A DNA stretch of 64,000 bases from Parasalinivibrio latis (GTDB lineage Bacteria > Pseudomonadota > Gammaproteobacteria > Enterobacterales > Vibrionaceae), in contig NZ_CP098812.1 of NCBI RefSeq assembly GCF_036825535.1, forward strand, positions 3,162,001 through 3,226,000, read 5' to 3'. The position numbers and the translations under genes are program-made. Positions within the stretch are counted from its first letter, which is position 1, and every line of letters starts with the position of its first letter. A model generated the notes under the pieces. It searched no databases. It worked only from the letters and a program-made list of their open reading frames with translations, and had not been told where the DNA came from. This document shows positions 39,792 to 49,968 of the stretch, one piece after another.

Positions 39792-42146
39792 TCACTTGTT
39801 CTCGCAATACCGGGTTACCCAATTGCGAAGGAAAGCGACATCGTGCTGGTAGCCTTCCTTAATCTCATCCACCCAATCAGAGACATTTTCCCACCACGCA
39901 GGCATCTCCGGAGACTGGGCTTTCTGTGCCAACTGCTGGATATGTTTAAGGCCGATAGAACCGGCAGCCCCTTTAATTTTATGGGCTTCAGAGACGATCC
40001 CTTCCTTATCGCGAGCGGTCATATTGGAATCAAGTATTTCGATATAACCCGGCATCATCTCTTCAAACATGGTAATGCTGTCAAGCACAGGCTGGGCACC
40101 AACCAGATCCACATAGGAGGTCAGCATATCCAGATCCAACAGGGTGTCTGACAGTTCATCACTGACAACTTCCTGCTCAGGAACCGTTTCCTGTGTATCA
40201 GGCAAGGAACACGTAAGGGCCAGCCGTTGGATAATACCCGACAGCGCCTTGGCATTGATGGGCTTGCTAATCGCCTCATCCATACCTTTTTTCAGGTATT
40301 CACTTTTGTCCTTGATAATGTTGGCTGTCAACGCAACCAATGGTGGAAGCCGCTCGTAATTCTCACGAAGGTTCTCAGCAATATCGAAGCCAGTCATGTC
40401 CGGGAGCTGGATATCAAGAAGCACAAGGTCATAGTTGTCCGGGGAGAACATAACCAAGGCATCTTTACCGCACATAGCGACATCGACAGTATGCCCAAGG
40501 CTCTCAAGCAGGTTTTTCGCCACCGTTACATTGAGCTCAATGTCTTCAACCAGAAGGACGCGGAGGCTGCTCTGCTTCTCATCTGGCATTGCATCGAGCT
40601 CTTCTTCTTTGTCTACCACAGGGGCACTGAGTGTCACGGTAAAGGTACTCCCCTCACCGACCTCACTTTCAACTGTAATATCCCCGCCCATCATCTGGGC
40701 CAGCTGGCGTGATACAGCCAGGCCAATACCGGTGCCGACGGCGTGAAGATTGCTGTCACCACTCTTGTACTGGTAGTACATGGCGAAAATCTTCTCCTGC
40801 TCAGATTCAGGGATACCCAACCCACTGTCTTCTATATCAAAGTGCAGGTACGCGATGTCATCTTCTACATCACAACTGACGGAGACGATAACGCAGCCAT
40901 CCAGGGTAAACTTCACGGCGTTATTGATAAGGTTCCACAGCACCTGGCGCAGGCGAGTGCCGTCTATCTCAATCATCCTAGGGAAGTCAGTCAGGCGCTC
41001 AACACTGAAACGCAGGCCTTTTTGATCTGCCAGCACACCGGCTAGGTTTTCAATATCCGAGAGAAAGTCAGGCAGATCCAATGGCTTGGGATAAAGTTCC
41101 AGACGGCTTCGGTCTGATTTATCCATATCGATAATATCGTTGAATATGTTGCCCAGGGTGATAGCTGAAACATGGACAGTGCGCATGTACCCGCGCTGCT
41201 CCTCATTAAGCGGGGAATCCAACAACATCCGGCTCAGGCCGACAATACCGTTCAGCGGGGTGCGAAGCTCGTGGCTGATAGTGGATATAAAAGCGGTCTT
41301 GTCCCGGCTCGCTTTTTCAAGCGCATCCTGGTACCGTTTGCGCTCGGTAATTTCCCGTCCGAAACCCACGAGGCCAAGACGGCGGCCTTCACGGCTGAAA
41401 AATGGTACCTTTCGCAGTTCGAAATAGGACTTGCGACCATCCATGTATTCCAGCCACTGCTCATAGGTCAGGGAAACATTGGAATCAAATACCTGCTGGT
41501 CGGTTTCCACGACTTTCGAGGCCACATCTTCGCTGTATACATCCCAAGGCGTCAGGCCTACCAGTTCCTTCTCGGTTTTCCCTGTCAGCTCCTCCATTGC
41601 CTTATTGCAACCAGAGAACTTGCCAGCTTCGTTCCTGTAGTAAATCAGATCCGGAGATGCATCAATGAAGGAGCGCAAAAGAGCCGTCTGCTCTGCAAGA
41701 TCCAGCTGTGCCTTCTCGCGGTGAAAGACTTCATTTTCCAGATCTTTCATCGCATCGTGACGCGCCTCTTCCGCCCGCTCGCGCTCTTCTATTTGCTGGT
41801 TGAGCTGGTGGATGTTTTCCGTGAGCTGGCGGTTCAGTTCAAGATCCCGGGAACGCATTTCCTCAAGCTTAGATACCAGCTTGGAAAGGCGCTGCCGGGA
41901 TTCTTCAAGCTGATCAACCACAACAGAAAGGAAATAAACTGCCCAGGGGGTAATGAGAAGGCCAAAAAATACCGATCGGACAATATCGATATCATGTACG
42001 TCGCCCTGCAAAACCAGGGTGATACCCACTTGTACCACAACAGCCAGCGCCACCAGCGCAAGCGCCAGCAACAGGCTGAAACGGACAAGCCCCAACTTTA
42101 CCAACAAATCCACATAGTATTGGGCTAAAAGCTTGATTTGCTTCAT
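39792..42146 (-). CDS. arcB: Hybrid sensor kinase ArcB
   Basis: ArcB senses the quinone pool and phosphorylates ArcA through a His-Asp-His relay. The 784-residue product (E. coli 778) has two N-terminal membrane helices (about residues 21-50 and 57-78), a coiled coil and a PAS domain. The kinase domain has H292 in ISHELRTPLNG, followed by a receiver domain (LVLLDIQLPDMTGFD) and an Hpt domain (EAHKIKGAAGSIGL). Cys180 is present (FSGCNKAMEEL), but the position of the second redox cysteine of E. coli, Cys241, is tyrosine (GRKSYFELRKVP). Redox control may therefore differ. Confidence 0.96.
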   Translation of the reverse strand: MKQIKLLAQYYVDLLVKLGLVRFSLLLALALVALAVVVQVGITLVLQGDVHDIDIVRSVFFGLLITPWAVYFLSVVVDQLEESRQRLSKLVSKLEEMRSRDLELNRQLTENIHQLNQQIEERERAEEARHDAMKDLENEVFHREKAQLDLAEQTALLRSFIDASPDLIYYRNEAGKFSGCNKAMEELTGKTEKELVGLTPWDVYSEDVASKVVETDQQVFDSNVSLTYEQWLEYMDGRKSYFELRKVPFFSREGRRLGLVGFGREITERKRYQDALEKASRDKTAFISTISHELRTPLNGIVGLSRMLLDSPLNEEQRGYMRTVHVSAITLGNIFNDIIDMDKSDRSRLELYPKPLDLPDFLSDIENLAGVLADQKGLRFSVERLTDFPRMIEIDGTRLRQVLWNLINNAVKFTLDGCVIVSVSCDVEDDIAYLHFDIEDSGLGIPESEQEKIFAMYYQYKSGDSNLHAVGTGIGLAVSRQLAQMMGGDITVESEVGEGSTFTVTLSAPVVDKEEELDAMPDEKQSSLRVLLVEDIELNVTVAKNLLESLGHTVDVAMCGKDALVMFSPDNYDLVLLDIQLPDMTGFDIAENLRENYERLPPLVALTANIIKDKSEYLKKGMDEAISKPINAKALSGIIQRLALTCSLPDTQETVPEQEVVSDELSDTLLDLDMLTSYVDLVGAQPVLDSITMFEEMMPGYIEILDSNMTARDKEGIVSEAHKIKGAAGSIGLKHIQQLAQKAQSPEMPAWWENVSDWVDEIKEGYQHDVAFLRNWVTRYCENK

Positions 42147-42182
42147 CGTATCCTTCCGGGGAAAGTGCTTTTTTAATGCTAA

Positions 42183-43889
42183 TTATTGTTCTACGGTTTC
42201 AACCGTTTTATCTATAAAGCGGGCACAGTTTCGGCCACCCTTCTTGGCCATATAAAGTGCTTCGTCAGCCAGGCGGACAAGCTCACCATAATCATGGCCA
42301 ACTTCCGGAATAAGCGTGACAACACCTTGGCTGATAGTGAGGTAGGGCTCTACACGTGAATGTTCGTGGACGATCCCCATTTTGGTCAGTTCACGGGCAA
42401 CAGCCTCTGCGACGTGCTCCGCTCCCTTACGGTCTGTATTAGACAGCAAAAGTGCGAATTCTTCACCACCGTAGCGGGCAATAAGGTCAGTTGAACGGAG
42501 TACAGAGTTCCGGAACGCTTCCGCCACGCCCTGCAACGCCAGGTCACCTTGTTGGTGGCCATAATTGTCGTTGTAGAGTTTGAAGTCATCAATGTCACAA
42601 AGGATAAGGGAGATAGGTTTCGTCTCCCGGATATGAGACTGCCACTGGCTGCGAAGCTGCTCATCAAACCGCCGCCTGTTGGCAATCTTGGTCAGGCTGT
42701 CAACGAAGCTCAGTTCCTGCAGCTCCATAATAGCATCTGCCAGTTGCTGCTCGGTATGCTTACGCTGGGTCACATCCCGGGCCACCACCAACAAACGGGG
42801 ATCCCCTTCGGTGGGGTCGATAAGCGGTGTCTTCTTAACTTCATACCAAACCTGAGTGCCATCTGGCCTGAACACCAGATCCTCATAGGTCTGGGGTTCA
42901 AGGGTCTCAAGGATCGTACGATCCCTGTCGATATAGGATGCCAGCAGATCTTCTTCAATCACATCAAAGGCAGACCGGCCGATGATTGCATCCCTGCTTT
43001 GGCCTAGTGACGCGGCAAAGGGCTCATTACACAATAGATAGACGAAGTTACTGTCATAAATACCAATGGGGTCACTGCTCGCTTCGAAGATCACTTCAAG
43101 CAAGTTACTGCGGGTGGCAAGTAACTGTTCCGCATCTTCCCTGCGGGTGATCTCTTTTCGCAGTTCTTCTTGCATCTGGTGCCATTCAGTCACATCGTGG
43201 CTGATGCTTAATGACCCGATAATCTCATCATTGCTGTTTTTCAGCAGGCTTTGGTTGGTTTCCAGCAGACGGCTGGATCCATCAGGAGCGGTTGTCCAGG
43301 TCTGACAGCTGCGGCGTTTTCCTTTCGGGCTCGGAGTGTCAAAAATCACACCTTCCAGCTCCCGACCGTTCCAAAACCGGTCAAAAGCATGGTTGGTGGC
43401 GATCACGTCACCGCCCTTTCCCTGGTAGCAAACCAATTCTGACAATGCATTGATAGCAGACTGCAACCCGGTACCGGAAGTATCCTCCCCGGTTGACAGG
43501 TTAACCCGGGACAACACCAAACCATAGGCAACAGACAACCCTGAAACCATGGTACAGCAGGTGATGGAATACTGCCGTTGTCCCAGGTGAGACTGCAGGC
43601 AAACAAAACCACGCTGTTTGTCACCCCCCTGGAGTACAGACTTCAAAGCAGCGATATCTGCAATTTCAGGAAAACCTAGACGGCCGTTATTTAACGAGAG
43701 GGAAAATTCTCGGATAGCACGGGTATTGGCATCAAGGATGGCACCTGTTTTAGGTGCCAGTATTACCACGGGCAGTGAACTGGACAAAAGACGCCTGCGC
43801 GCCTCTTTCGCAGCTTGCCAGTGTGGGAGCGCCCATATTGCCAGTAACACCGTTACCAGGATAAGCCCACCGGTAGCAGAGTAAATCAT
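42183..43889 (-). CDS. Membrane-anchored PAS-GGDEF diguanylate cyclase
   Basis: This 568-residue protein has one N-terminal membrane helix (about residues 4-21), two or three PAS-like domains (the clearest at about 265-385, with a PAC motif ending RLLVVARDVTQRKHTEQQ), and a C-terminal GGDEF domain. The active site is GGEEF. An inhibitory I-site RSTD lies five residues before it. It is therefore predicted to make c-di-GMP and to be product-inhibited. It is encoded 36 bases upstream of arcB on the same strand and may share its transcript. The ligand of the PAS domains is unknown. Confidence 0.92.
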   Translation of the reverse strand: MIYSATGGLILVTVLLAIWALPHWQAAKEARRRLLSSSLPVVILAPKTGAILDANTRAIREFSLSLNNGRLGFPEIADIAALKSVLQGGDKQRGFVCLQSHLGQRQYSITCCTMVSGLSVAYGLVLSRVNLSTGEDTSGTGLQSAINALSELVCYQGKGGDVIATNHAFDRFWNGRELEGVIFDTPSPKGKRRSCQTWTTAPDGSSRLLETNQSLLKNSNDEIIGSLSISHDVTEWHQMQEELRKEITRREDAEQLLATRSNLLEVIFEASSDPIGIYDSNFVYLLCNEPFAASLGQSRDAIIGRSAFDVIEEDLLASYIDRDRTILETLEPQTYEDLVFRPDGTQVWYEVKKTPLIDPTEGDPRLLVVARDVTQRKHTEQQLADAIMELQELSFVDSLTKIANRRRFDEQLRSQWQSHIRETKPISLILCDIDDFKLYNDNYGHQQGDLALQGVAEAFRNSVLRSTDLIARYGGEEFALLLSNTDRKGAEHVAEAVARELTKMGIVHEHSRVEPYLTISQGVVTLIPEVGHDYGELVRLADEALYMAKKGGRNCARFIDKTVETVEQ

Positions 43890-43919
43890 AAGCCTGCTCT
43901 TTCTGTGTTTATAAGGGTG

Positions 43920-44876
43920 CTACCGAGCGCAATATCCAGATGCCTTCAATACAGGCGTGGTGTAAACGAAAGAGTCTCCAATTGCACTTCCTTGCGCACC
44001 GGTCAACGCGAGAGCCCTGCCAATATCCGTCATTGCTAACCACCGATTTTCACACCATTCCGGTGCGAGCAAGGTCGGTCGACGCGCGTTCGCCGATACC
44101 CTGTGATAAACAACATCAGCAGGTGTGCGCTGAATCATTGTCACCGCACTTTCTACATATTTATCTAATGATATTGCCTCAAGTCGGCCCGCTCGCCAAC
44201 CTTTCGCCATCACACTGCCTTCAACAATGTGAAGCGGGTGCAGCTTGATACCATCAACCCCGGTCTCAACAACCTTATCAACGGTCGCAATATGATCTTG
44301 TGGCATATCGCCGGGCAAACCGACAATAAGGTGGGTACACACCTTTAACCCGAGCTCTCTGGCTTTACGCGTTACCCTTTCATAACACGCAAAATCATGT
44401 CCCCGGTTGATACGTTTTAATGTCTGGTCATTGGCAGTCTGCAGGCCCAGCTCCAACCAGATTTCGTATCCCTGCCGCTGGTAAGAGACCAGCAACTCCA
44501 GCACTTCATCCGGCACACAGTCAGGCCGGGTGCCGACACAGAGGCCAACAATATCTGCCTGCTTCAGAGCATCCTCATACATTACCCGCAGGCGCTCCAC
44601 CTCAGCATAGGTACTGGTATACGCCTGGAAATAGGCCAGGTATTTTCGCGCCCGAACCTCTGACGCCCGTTGGGTCAGCTGGTCGCGAACACTCATAAAC
44701 TGGGCATCTTCATCAGAGAATGATGCAACATTGCAAAATGTACAGCCGCCACGTCCGATGGTTCCATCCCGGTTTGGGCAACTGAATCCTCCGTGCAGGG
44801 TTAGTTTATGGACCTTCTCGCCGTAACGGCGTTGGAGATCCTGGCCAAATGTATTGACAAGTTCGTGTAACTGCAT
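43920..44876 (-). CDS. YhcC-family radical SAM protein (TIGR01212)
   Basis: This 318-residue enzyme starts MQLHELVNTFGQDLQRRYGEKVHKLTLHGGFSCPNRDG. Iron-sulfur cysteines are in FSCPNRDGTIGRGGCTFCN, a widely spaced cluster typical of the YhcC group rather than plain CxxxCxxC. GTRPDCVPDEVLELL and LELGLQTANDQTLKRINRGHD are strongly conserved in this family. The substrate is not known to me. In E. coli yhcC lies next to gltB, and here too it borders the GOGAT operon, which may be a functional hint. Confidence 0.88.
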   Translation of the reverse strand: MQLHELVNTFGQDLQRRYGEKVHKLTLHGGFSCPNRDGTIGRGGCTFCNVASFSDEDAQFMSVRDQLTQRASEVRARKYLAYFQAYTSTYAEVERLRVMYEDALKQADIVGLCVGTRPDCVPDEVLELLVSYQRQGYEIWLELGLQTANDQTLKRINRGHDFACYERVTRKARELGLKVCTHLIVGLPGDMPQDHIATVDKVVETGVDGIKLHPLHIVEGSVMAKGWRAGRLEAISLDKYVESAVTMIQRTPADVVYHRVSANARRPTLLAPEWCENRWLAMTDIGRALALTGAQGSAIGDSFVYTTPVLKASGYCAR

Positions 44877-45420
44877 AGGAAAACGTGACTAGTGATGAAG
44901 TTATTCAGAAAGTGTGATGAGAGGTATTCTTCTCAGGATTGTGGAGTTTATCACTTTTTTACCGGGAGGACATATCAATCAGCACAACCGGCGCACCGAA
45001 TTAAACATTTACGTAACAAAATTACAGGCGATATTTTCTACTGTAGAACACCGATAAGTCAGCCTCTTCCATCGTGAATATTTATTCATTTAATGCTTAT
45101 CAAGAGTCATTTTGACCCCATTGATGTGGTTTTTGATTCAAAATATGCTTAAATGGCAAATTCGATATTGATTAGGACACACCCAAAACTGTAGTATAAA
45201 AACGCAAACTGATTAAAAAGCAAACGTAAAAGTTCTGCTATTTAATCCAATTTTGGCAGTTTGTTTATTACAACAACTATTTTGCGAAGAAATATTTGGA
45301 AATTTTCTCCCTTCGCAGCACAACCTCTTGCTACTGCATAAAAGGGCAATGATGCCCGGTAACAACAAAAGGAAACCAATGCCGTGAGGTATTGGCGTCA
45401 ACTGGAAGGACGATTAGCTT
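44877..45420. other. gltBD-1 upstream regulatory region
   Basis: A 544-base AT-rich gap between yhcC and gltB-1 with no supported gene. It holds a perfect ArgR box core (45075-45088) and a small GGGCA / TGCCC hairpin (45344-45357) about 65 bases before gltB. A TATAAA near 45195 could be a -10 element. Confidence 0.5.
45075..45088. promoter_or_regulatory. Candidate ArgR box upstream of gltBD-1
   Basis: TGAAT-ATTT-ATTCA matches the ARG box core perfectly. ArgR is reported to act at the gltBDF promoter in E. coli, so the position is plausible. A second adjacent box, which ArgR usually needs, is not clear. Confidence 0.5.
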
Positions 45421-48400
45421 ATGATAGAAGCAGAGCAGCGCTCGCAAGGCCTTTATGTGCCTGAAATGGAACATGATGCCTGTGGCATCGGTTTCGTAGC
45501 CCACCTGAAAAACCGAAAATCACACGCCATTGTATCCCAGGCGTTAGAAATGCTGGCACGTATGGAACACCGCGGTGGTCAGGGCTGTGACCCGTGCAGT
45601 GGTGACGGTGCCGGTATCCTTATGCAAAAACCGCATGAGTTCCTGTTGCAGGAAACCCAGGAGTTGGGTATCCAACTGCCAGCGTTTGATAAGTACGGTG
45701 TCGGTGTCATGCTTTTCCCTCAGGACGAGGACAAGCGTGGACAATGCCGCGAAATCTTTGAACGAAATGCCCGCCGCCTCGACCTGGAGGTTATCGGATA
45801 CCGTGACGTCCCGACTGACAACAGCATGCTCGGAGAAGATCCCCTTTCTACCGAACCGCATTTTGAACATGCTTTCGTCACCGGCGGAGAACACATGGAC
45901 ATCAACGAGCTTGAACGCAAGCTCTATGTATTACGTAACTACACTGTCCGTGTTTGCCTTGAAAGTGTTGCCGGCATTGGTGACGATTTCTATATCAACT
46001 CATTCTCGTGTAAAACACTGGTATATAAAGGCCAGCTGACCACCGAACAGGTACCGCAGTATTTCCCGGACCTTCGCAACCCGAACATGGTGTCAGCCCT
46101 AGCCCTGGTGCATTCACGTTTTTCCACCAATACGTTCCCGCGCTGGCGTCTGGCTCAGCCTTTCCGCTATATCGCGCACAATGGTGAAATCAACACCGTA
46201 CGCGGTAACTTCAACTGGATGAAAGCCCGTGAAGCACTCCTGAGTTCTGAATTCTTTACGGATCAGGAACTCAAGATGATGCGCCCTATCTGTCAGGAAA
46301 CCGCATCAGATTCAGCAAATTTCGATATGGTGCTGGAGTTGCTGGTACTGACCGGCCGCAGCCTGCCTCATGCACTGATGATGATGATCCCGGAAGCCTG
46401 GCAGGAAAATCCGAACATGGAAGCCAACCTGCGTGCTTTCTACCAATACCACGCAACGGTAATGGAACCATGGGACGGCCCGGCATCTGTATGTTTCACT
46501 GATGGCGTAAAAGTAGGTGCAACACTGGATCGTAACGGCCTGCGCCCTTCACGCTATACCGTCACCAAAGATGACTTCCTGGTGATGGCATCAGAATCCG
46601 GTGTTATTGAAATTGCCCCGGAAAATATCCGTTACCGCGGCCGTCTGCAGCCAGGACGTATCTTCGTTGCCGATCTTGAGCAGGGCCGAATCATTGCTGA
46701 TGACGAAATCAAGACAGATATTGCCAACAGCAAGCCTTACCAGGCGTGGGTAGAAAAGAACCTTATCCACCTGAACGATCTGCCGGATGCCGAACAGCTC
46801 CACAGCCAGCCTTCAGCTGAGCGCCTGCTCCACCACCTCCAGGCATTCGGTGTCACGAACGAAGAAGTGAATGAAATCGTCCTGCCGATGGCGCGTGAGA
46901 GCAAAGAGCCTCTGGGTGCCATGGGTGCAGACTGGCCGCTTGCGGTGCTGTCGCACCAATCGCAGCACCTTTCACACTACTTCAAGCAGTTGTTTGCCCA
47001 GGTAACCAACCCGCCGATTGATCCAATCCGCGAGCGTCTGGTTATGTCACTTAATACTTACCTTGGCCGAGACCAGAACCTGCTGGCTGAATCAGCAGAG
47101 CATTGCCGCAAGGTTGAGCTGGAATCCCCTGTTCTCAGCAATGTTGAGCTGGAAAAACTGCGCGCAATCGACAACGACTTCCTCCAGGCCAAAACGCTGG
47201 ATATCGTATTTCGTGCGAGCGGCGAGCCGGGCAAACTGGAACGTGCACTCAAGCGTGTATGCCAGTACGCAGAAGACGCTGTAAATGACGGCTATTCCAT
47301 CATCCTGCTGACTGACCGCGCCCTGAACTCCAACCATGCCGCTATCCCGGCCATGCTGGCTGTGGGTGCCGTCCACCACCACCTTATCCGCAAGGGCCTG
47401 CGCGCCAAGGCAGATATCGTGATTGAAACCGGTGATGCGCGTGAAACCCATCACTTCGCGACCCTTATCGGCTACGGTGCCAATGCGGTAAACCCGTACC
47501 TGGTTCGTGAAACCCTGGTTGACCTCCAGGCCAAGAAAAAGCTCGATGCAGAGACTGATGTCGATTCACTGTTCGACAACTACCGCAAGGCAATCAATGC
47601 CGGCCTGCTGAAGATCTTCTCCAAAATGGGTATCTCCACCGTACAGTCCTATCACGGAGCCCAGATCTTCGAGGCACTGGGTATCAGCAAAGCGGTAGTA
47701 GACAAGTACTTTACCGGTACTGTAACCCGTGTTGGCGGCCTGTCATTGGATGATATCGCCCGCGAAGTACTGGTTCGTCACCGTGTCGGTTACCCTAACC
47801 GCGAGATCCCAATCCAGATGCTGGATGTGGGTGGTGTTTACCAGTGGAAGCAACGTGGTGAAAAACACCTGTTCAACCCGGAAACCATCCACCTGTTGCA
47901 ACACTCCACCCGCAACCGTGACTTTGCTGAATTCAAGAAATACTGCTCAGCGGTTGATAACCAGGGTGATGATGCTGCAACGCTTCGCAGCCAGTTCAAG
48001 TTTGTGAAGGTCCCTTCACAATCTGTTCCGCTGGATGAAGTTGAATCCGTTGAAAGCATTGTTAAGCGCTTCGCTACCGGTGCGATGAGCTTTGGTTCTA
48101 TCTCATACGAAGCACACTCCACTTTGGCCGTTGCCATGAACCGCCTTGGTGCCAAGTCCAACTCCGGTGAGGGCGGTGAAGATCCGACCCGATTCGAGAA
48201 AAAGGAAAATGGTGACTGGGAACGTTCTGCCATCAAGCAAGTTGCTTCCGGCCGTTTCGGTGTGACTTCTTACTATCTGGCTAACGCCGAAGAGATCCAG
48301 ATTAAAATGGCTCAGGGAGCCAAGCCGGGTGAAGGTGGACAGCTGCCGGGTCATAAGGTTGATGATTGGATTGGTGCAACCCGTCACTCGACACCGGGTG

Positions 48401-49968
48401 TTGGTCTGATTTCGCCACCGCCTCACCACGATATCTACTCTATCGAGGATCTGGCGCAGCTTATCTACGACCTCAAAAACGCCAACCGCAAAGCGCGTGT
48501 GAACGTGAAGCTGGTGTCTGAGGCCGGTGTAGGCACCATCGCCTCCGGTGTTGCCAAAGCGAAAGCAGATGTCATCCTGATCGCCGGTTATGACGGCGGT
48601 ACCGGTGCATCACCACTGTCATCGATCCGCCATGCCGGTCTGCCATGGGAACTTGGCCTCGCTGAAACCCACCAGACCCTGCTGAAAAACGGCCTGCGTA
48701 ACCGTGTGGTTGTCCAGTCTGACGGCCAGATGAAAACCCCGCGTGATATCGCCATTGCCACCCTTCTCGGTGCTGAGGAATGGGGTGTGGCAACTGCAGC
48801 CCTGGTAGTTGAAGGCTGTATCATGATGCGTAAGTGTCACCTCAATACCTGTCCTGTCGGTATCGCCACCCAGGACAAGACTCTGCGTGAACGCTTCGAC
48901 GGCCGCGTTGAAGATGTTGTCACCTTCTTCAAGTACATGGCGGAAGGCCTGCGTGAAATCATGGCTGAACTCGGCTACCGCACCATCAATGAAATGGTTG
49001 GCCAGTCACACCGCCTGAAAGTACGTGATGACGTCAACCACTGGAAATACAAGAACATCAACCTTGATACCATCCTGTTCCGTGAAGCACCACGCGACCA
49101 CGATGGCCTCTATTGCCAGAGCCAGCAGAACCATGGGCTGGAAGCAGTACTCGATCGCAAGCTGATTGATGCCGCGGCACCGGCACTGACAGAAGGCAAG
49201 GCAGTAAACGCCAGCTTTCCGGTGGTGAACACTGACCGTTCAGTCGGAACCATGCTGTCGAACGAAATCAGCAAAACCTACAAGGATCAGGGCCTACCAG
49301 AGCCTATGCACGTGAAATTTGACGGCAGTGCAGGTCAGAGTTTCGGGGCATTCCTTGCCAAGGGCGTGACCTTCGAAGTGGAAGGTGATGCCAACGACTA
49401 CTGGGGCAAAGGCTTGTCCGGCGGTACCCTGGTGCTTTATCCGAACCAAAAGGCTGACATTGTTGCTGAAGACAACATCGTTGTCGGTAACGTAGCCTTC
49501 TACGGTGCAACATCCGGCGAATCCTACATCCGTGGTGTTGCCGGCGAGCGTTTCTGTGTCCGCAACTCTGGTGCCAAAGTCATTGTTGAGGGCATTGGTG
49601 ACCACGGTTGTGAATACATGACCGGCGGTGTGGCAATCATTCTCGGCCAGACCGGACGCAACTTTGCTGCTGGTATGAGTGGCGGTGTCGCTTATGTCTG
49701 GGATCAGTTCGGCGACTTCGAATCGAGGCTCAACCCTGAACTTGTCGATCTCGACCCGCTTGCAGACGAAGACGTGACTTTGCTGGTCGACATGATCACC
49801 AAGCACAAGGAACTGACTGGCAGTGCCGTGGCAGAACTTTTCCTCAGCAACAAGGAAGAGAACCTAGGCCGAATCGTCAAGGTTATGCCTCGGGATTACA
49901 AAGCCGTACTGGAGAAGCGTAAGGCTGAAGCCGACAACAAGGATGAAGTGGAGGCGATCGATGGGTAA
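45421..49968 (+). CDS. gltB: Glutamate synthase (NADPH) large subunit, copy 1
   Basis: GltB makes two glutamates from glutamine and 2-oxoglutarate. The 1515-residue product has the class II glutamine amidotransferase domain with the catalytic Cys21 in EHDACGIGFVAHL, exposed after removal of a 20-residue propeptide. A central domain, an FMN domain (ANAEEIQIKMAQGAKPGEGG) with 3Fe-4S cysteines in MRKCHLNTCPVG, and the beta-helix GXGXG domain follow. It is clearly different from copy 2 and resembles the type found in Pseudomonas and other non-enterics. It overlaps gltD-1 by eight bases. Confidence 0.96.
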   Translation: MIEAEQRSQGLYVPEMEHDACGIGFVAHLKNRKSHAIVSQALEMLARMEHRGGQGCDPCSGDGAGILMQKPHEFLLQETQELGIQLPAFDKYGVGVMLFPQDEDKRGQCREIFERNARRLDLEVIGYRDVPTDNSMLGEDPLSTEPHFEHAFVTGGEHMDINELERKLYVLRNYTVRVCLESVAGIGDDFYINSFSCKTLVYKGQLTTEQVPQYFPDLRNPNMVSALALVHSRFSTNTFPRWRLAQPFRYIAHNGEINTVRGNFNWMKAREALLSSEFFTDQELKMMRPICQETASDSANFDMVLELLVLTGRSLPHALMMMIPEAWQENPNMEANLRAFYQYHATVMEPWDGPASVCFTDGVKVGATLDRNGLRPSRYTVTKDDFLVMASESGVIEIAPENIRYRGRLQPGRIFVADLEQGRIIADDEIKTDIANSKPYQAWVEKNLIHLNDLPDAEQLHSQPSAERLLHHLQAFGVTNEEVNEIVLPMARESKEPLGAMGADWPLAVLSHQSQHLSHYFKQLFAQVTNPPIDPIRERLVMSLNTYLGRDQNLLAESAEHCRKVELESPVLSNVELEKLRAIDNDFLQAKTLDIVFRASGEPGKLERALKRVCQYAEDAVNDGYSIILLTDRALNSNHAAIPAMLAVGAVHHHLIRKGLRAKADIVIETGDARETHHFATLIGYGANAVNPYLVRETLVDLQAKKKLDAETDVDSLFDNYRKAINAGLLKIFSKMGISTVQSYHGAQIFEALGISKAVVDKYFTGTVTRVGGLSLDDIAREVLVRHRVGYPNREIPIQMLDVGGVYQWKQRGEKHLFNPETIHLLQHSTRNRDFAEFKKYCSAVDNQGDDAATLRSQFKFVKVPSQSVPLDEVESVESIVKRFATGAMSFGSISYEAHSTLAVAMNRLGAKSNSGEGGEDPTRFEKKENGDWERSAIKQVASGRFGVTSYYLANAEEIQIKMAQGAKPGEGGQLPGHKVDDWIGATRHSTPGVGLISPPPHHDIYSIEDLAQLIYDLKNANRKARVNVKLVSEAGVGTIASGVAKAKADVILIAGYDGGTGASPLSSIRHAGLPWELGLAETHQTLLKNGLRNRVVVQSDGQMKTPRDIAIATLLGAEEWGVATAALVVEGCIMMRKCHLNTCPVGIATQDKTLRERFDGRVEDVVTFFKYMAEGLREIMAELGYRTINEMVGQSHRLKVRDDVNHWKYKNINLDTILFREAPRDHDGLYCQSQQNHGLEAVLDRKLIDAAAPALTEGKAVNASFPVVNTDRSVGTMLSNEISKTYKDQGLPEPMHVKFDGSAGQSFGAFLAKGVTFEVEGDANDYWGKGLSGGTLVLYPNQKADIVAEDNIVVGNVAFYGATSGESYIRGVAGERFCVRNSGAKVIVEGIGDHGCEYMTGGVAIILGQTGRNFAAGMSGGVAYVWDQFGDFESRLNPELVDLDPLADEDVTLLVDMITKHKELTGSAVAELFLSNKEENLGRIVKVMPRDYKAVLEKRKAEADNKDEVEAIDG

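Noticed and set aside
41172..42128. 318-codon plus-strand ORF opposite arcB
   Set aside because: It is an antisense shadow of a well-supported gene with intact catalytic motifs. Long antisense frames are common at this base composition.
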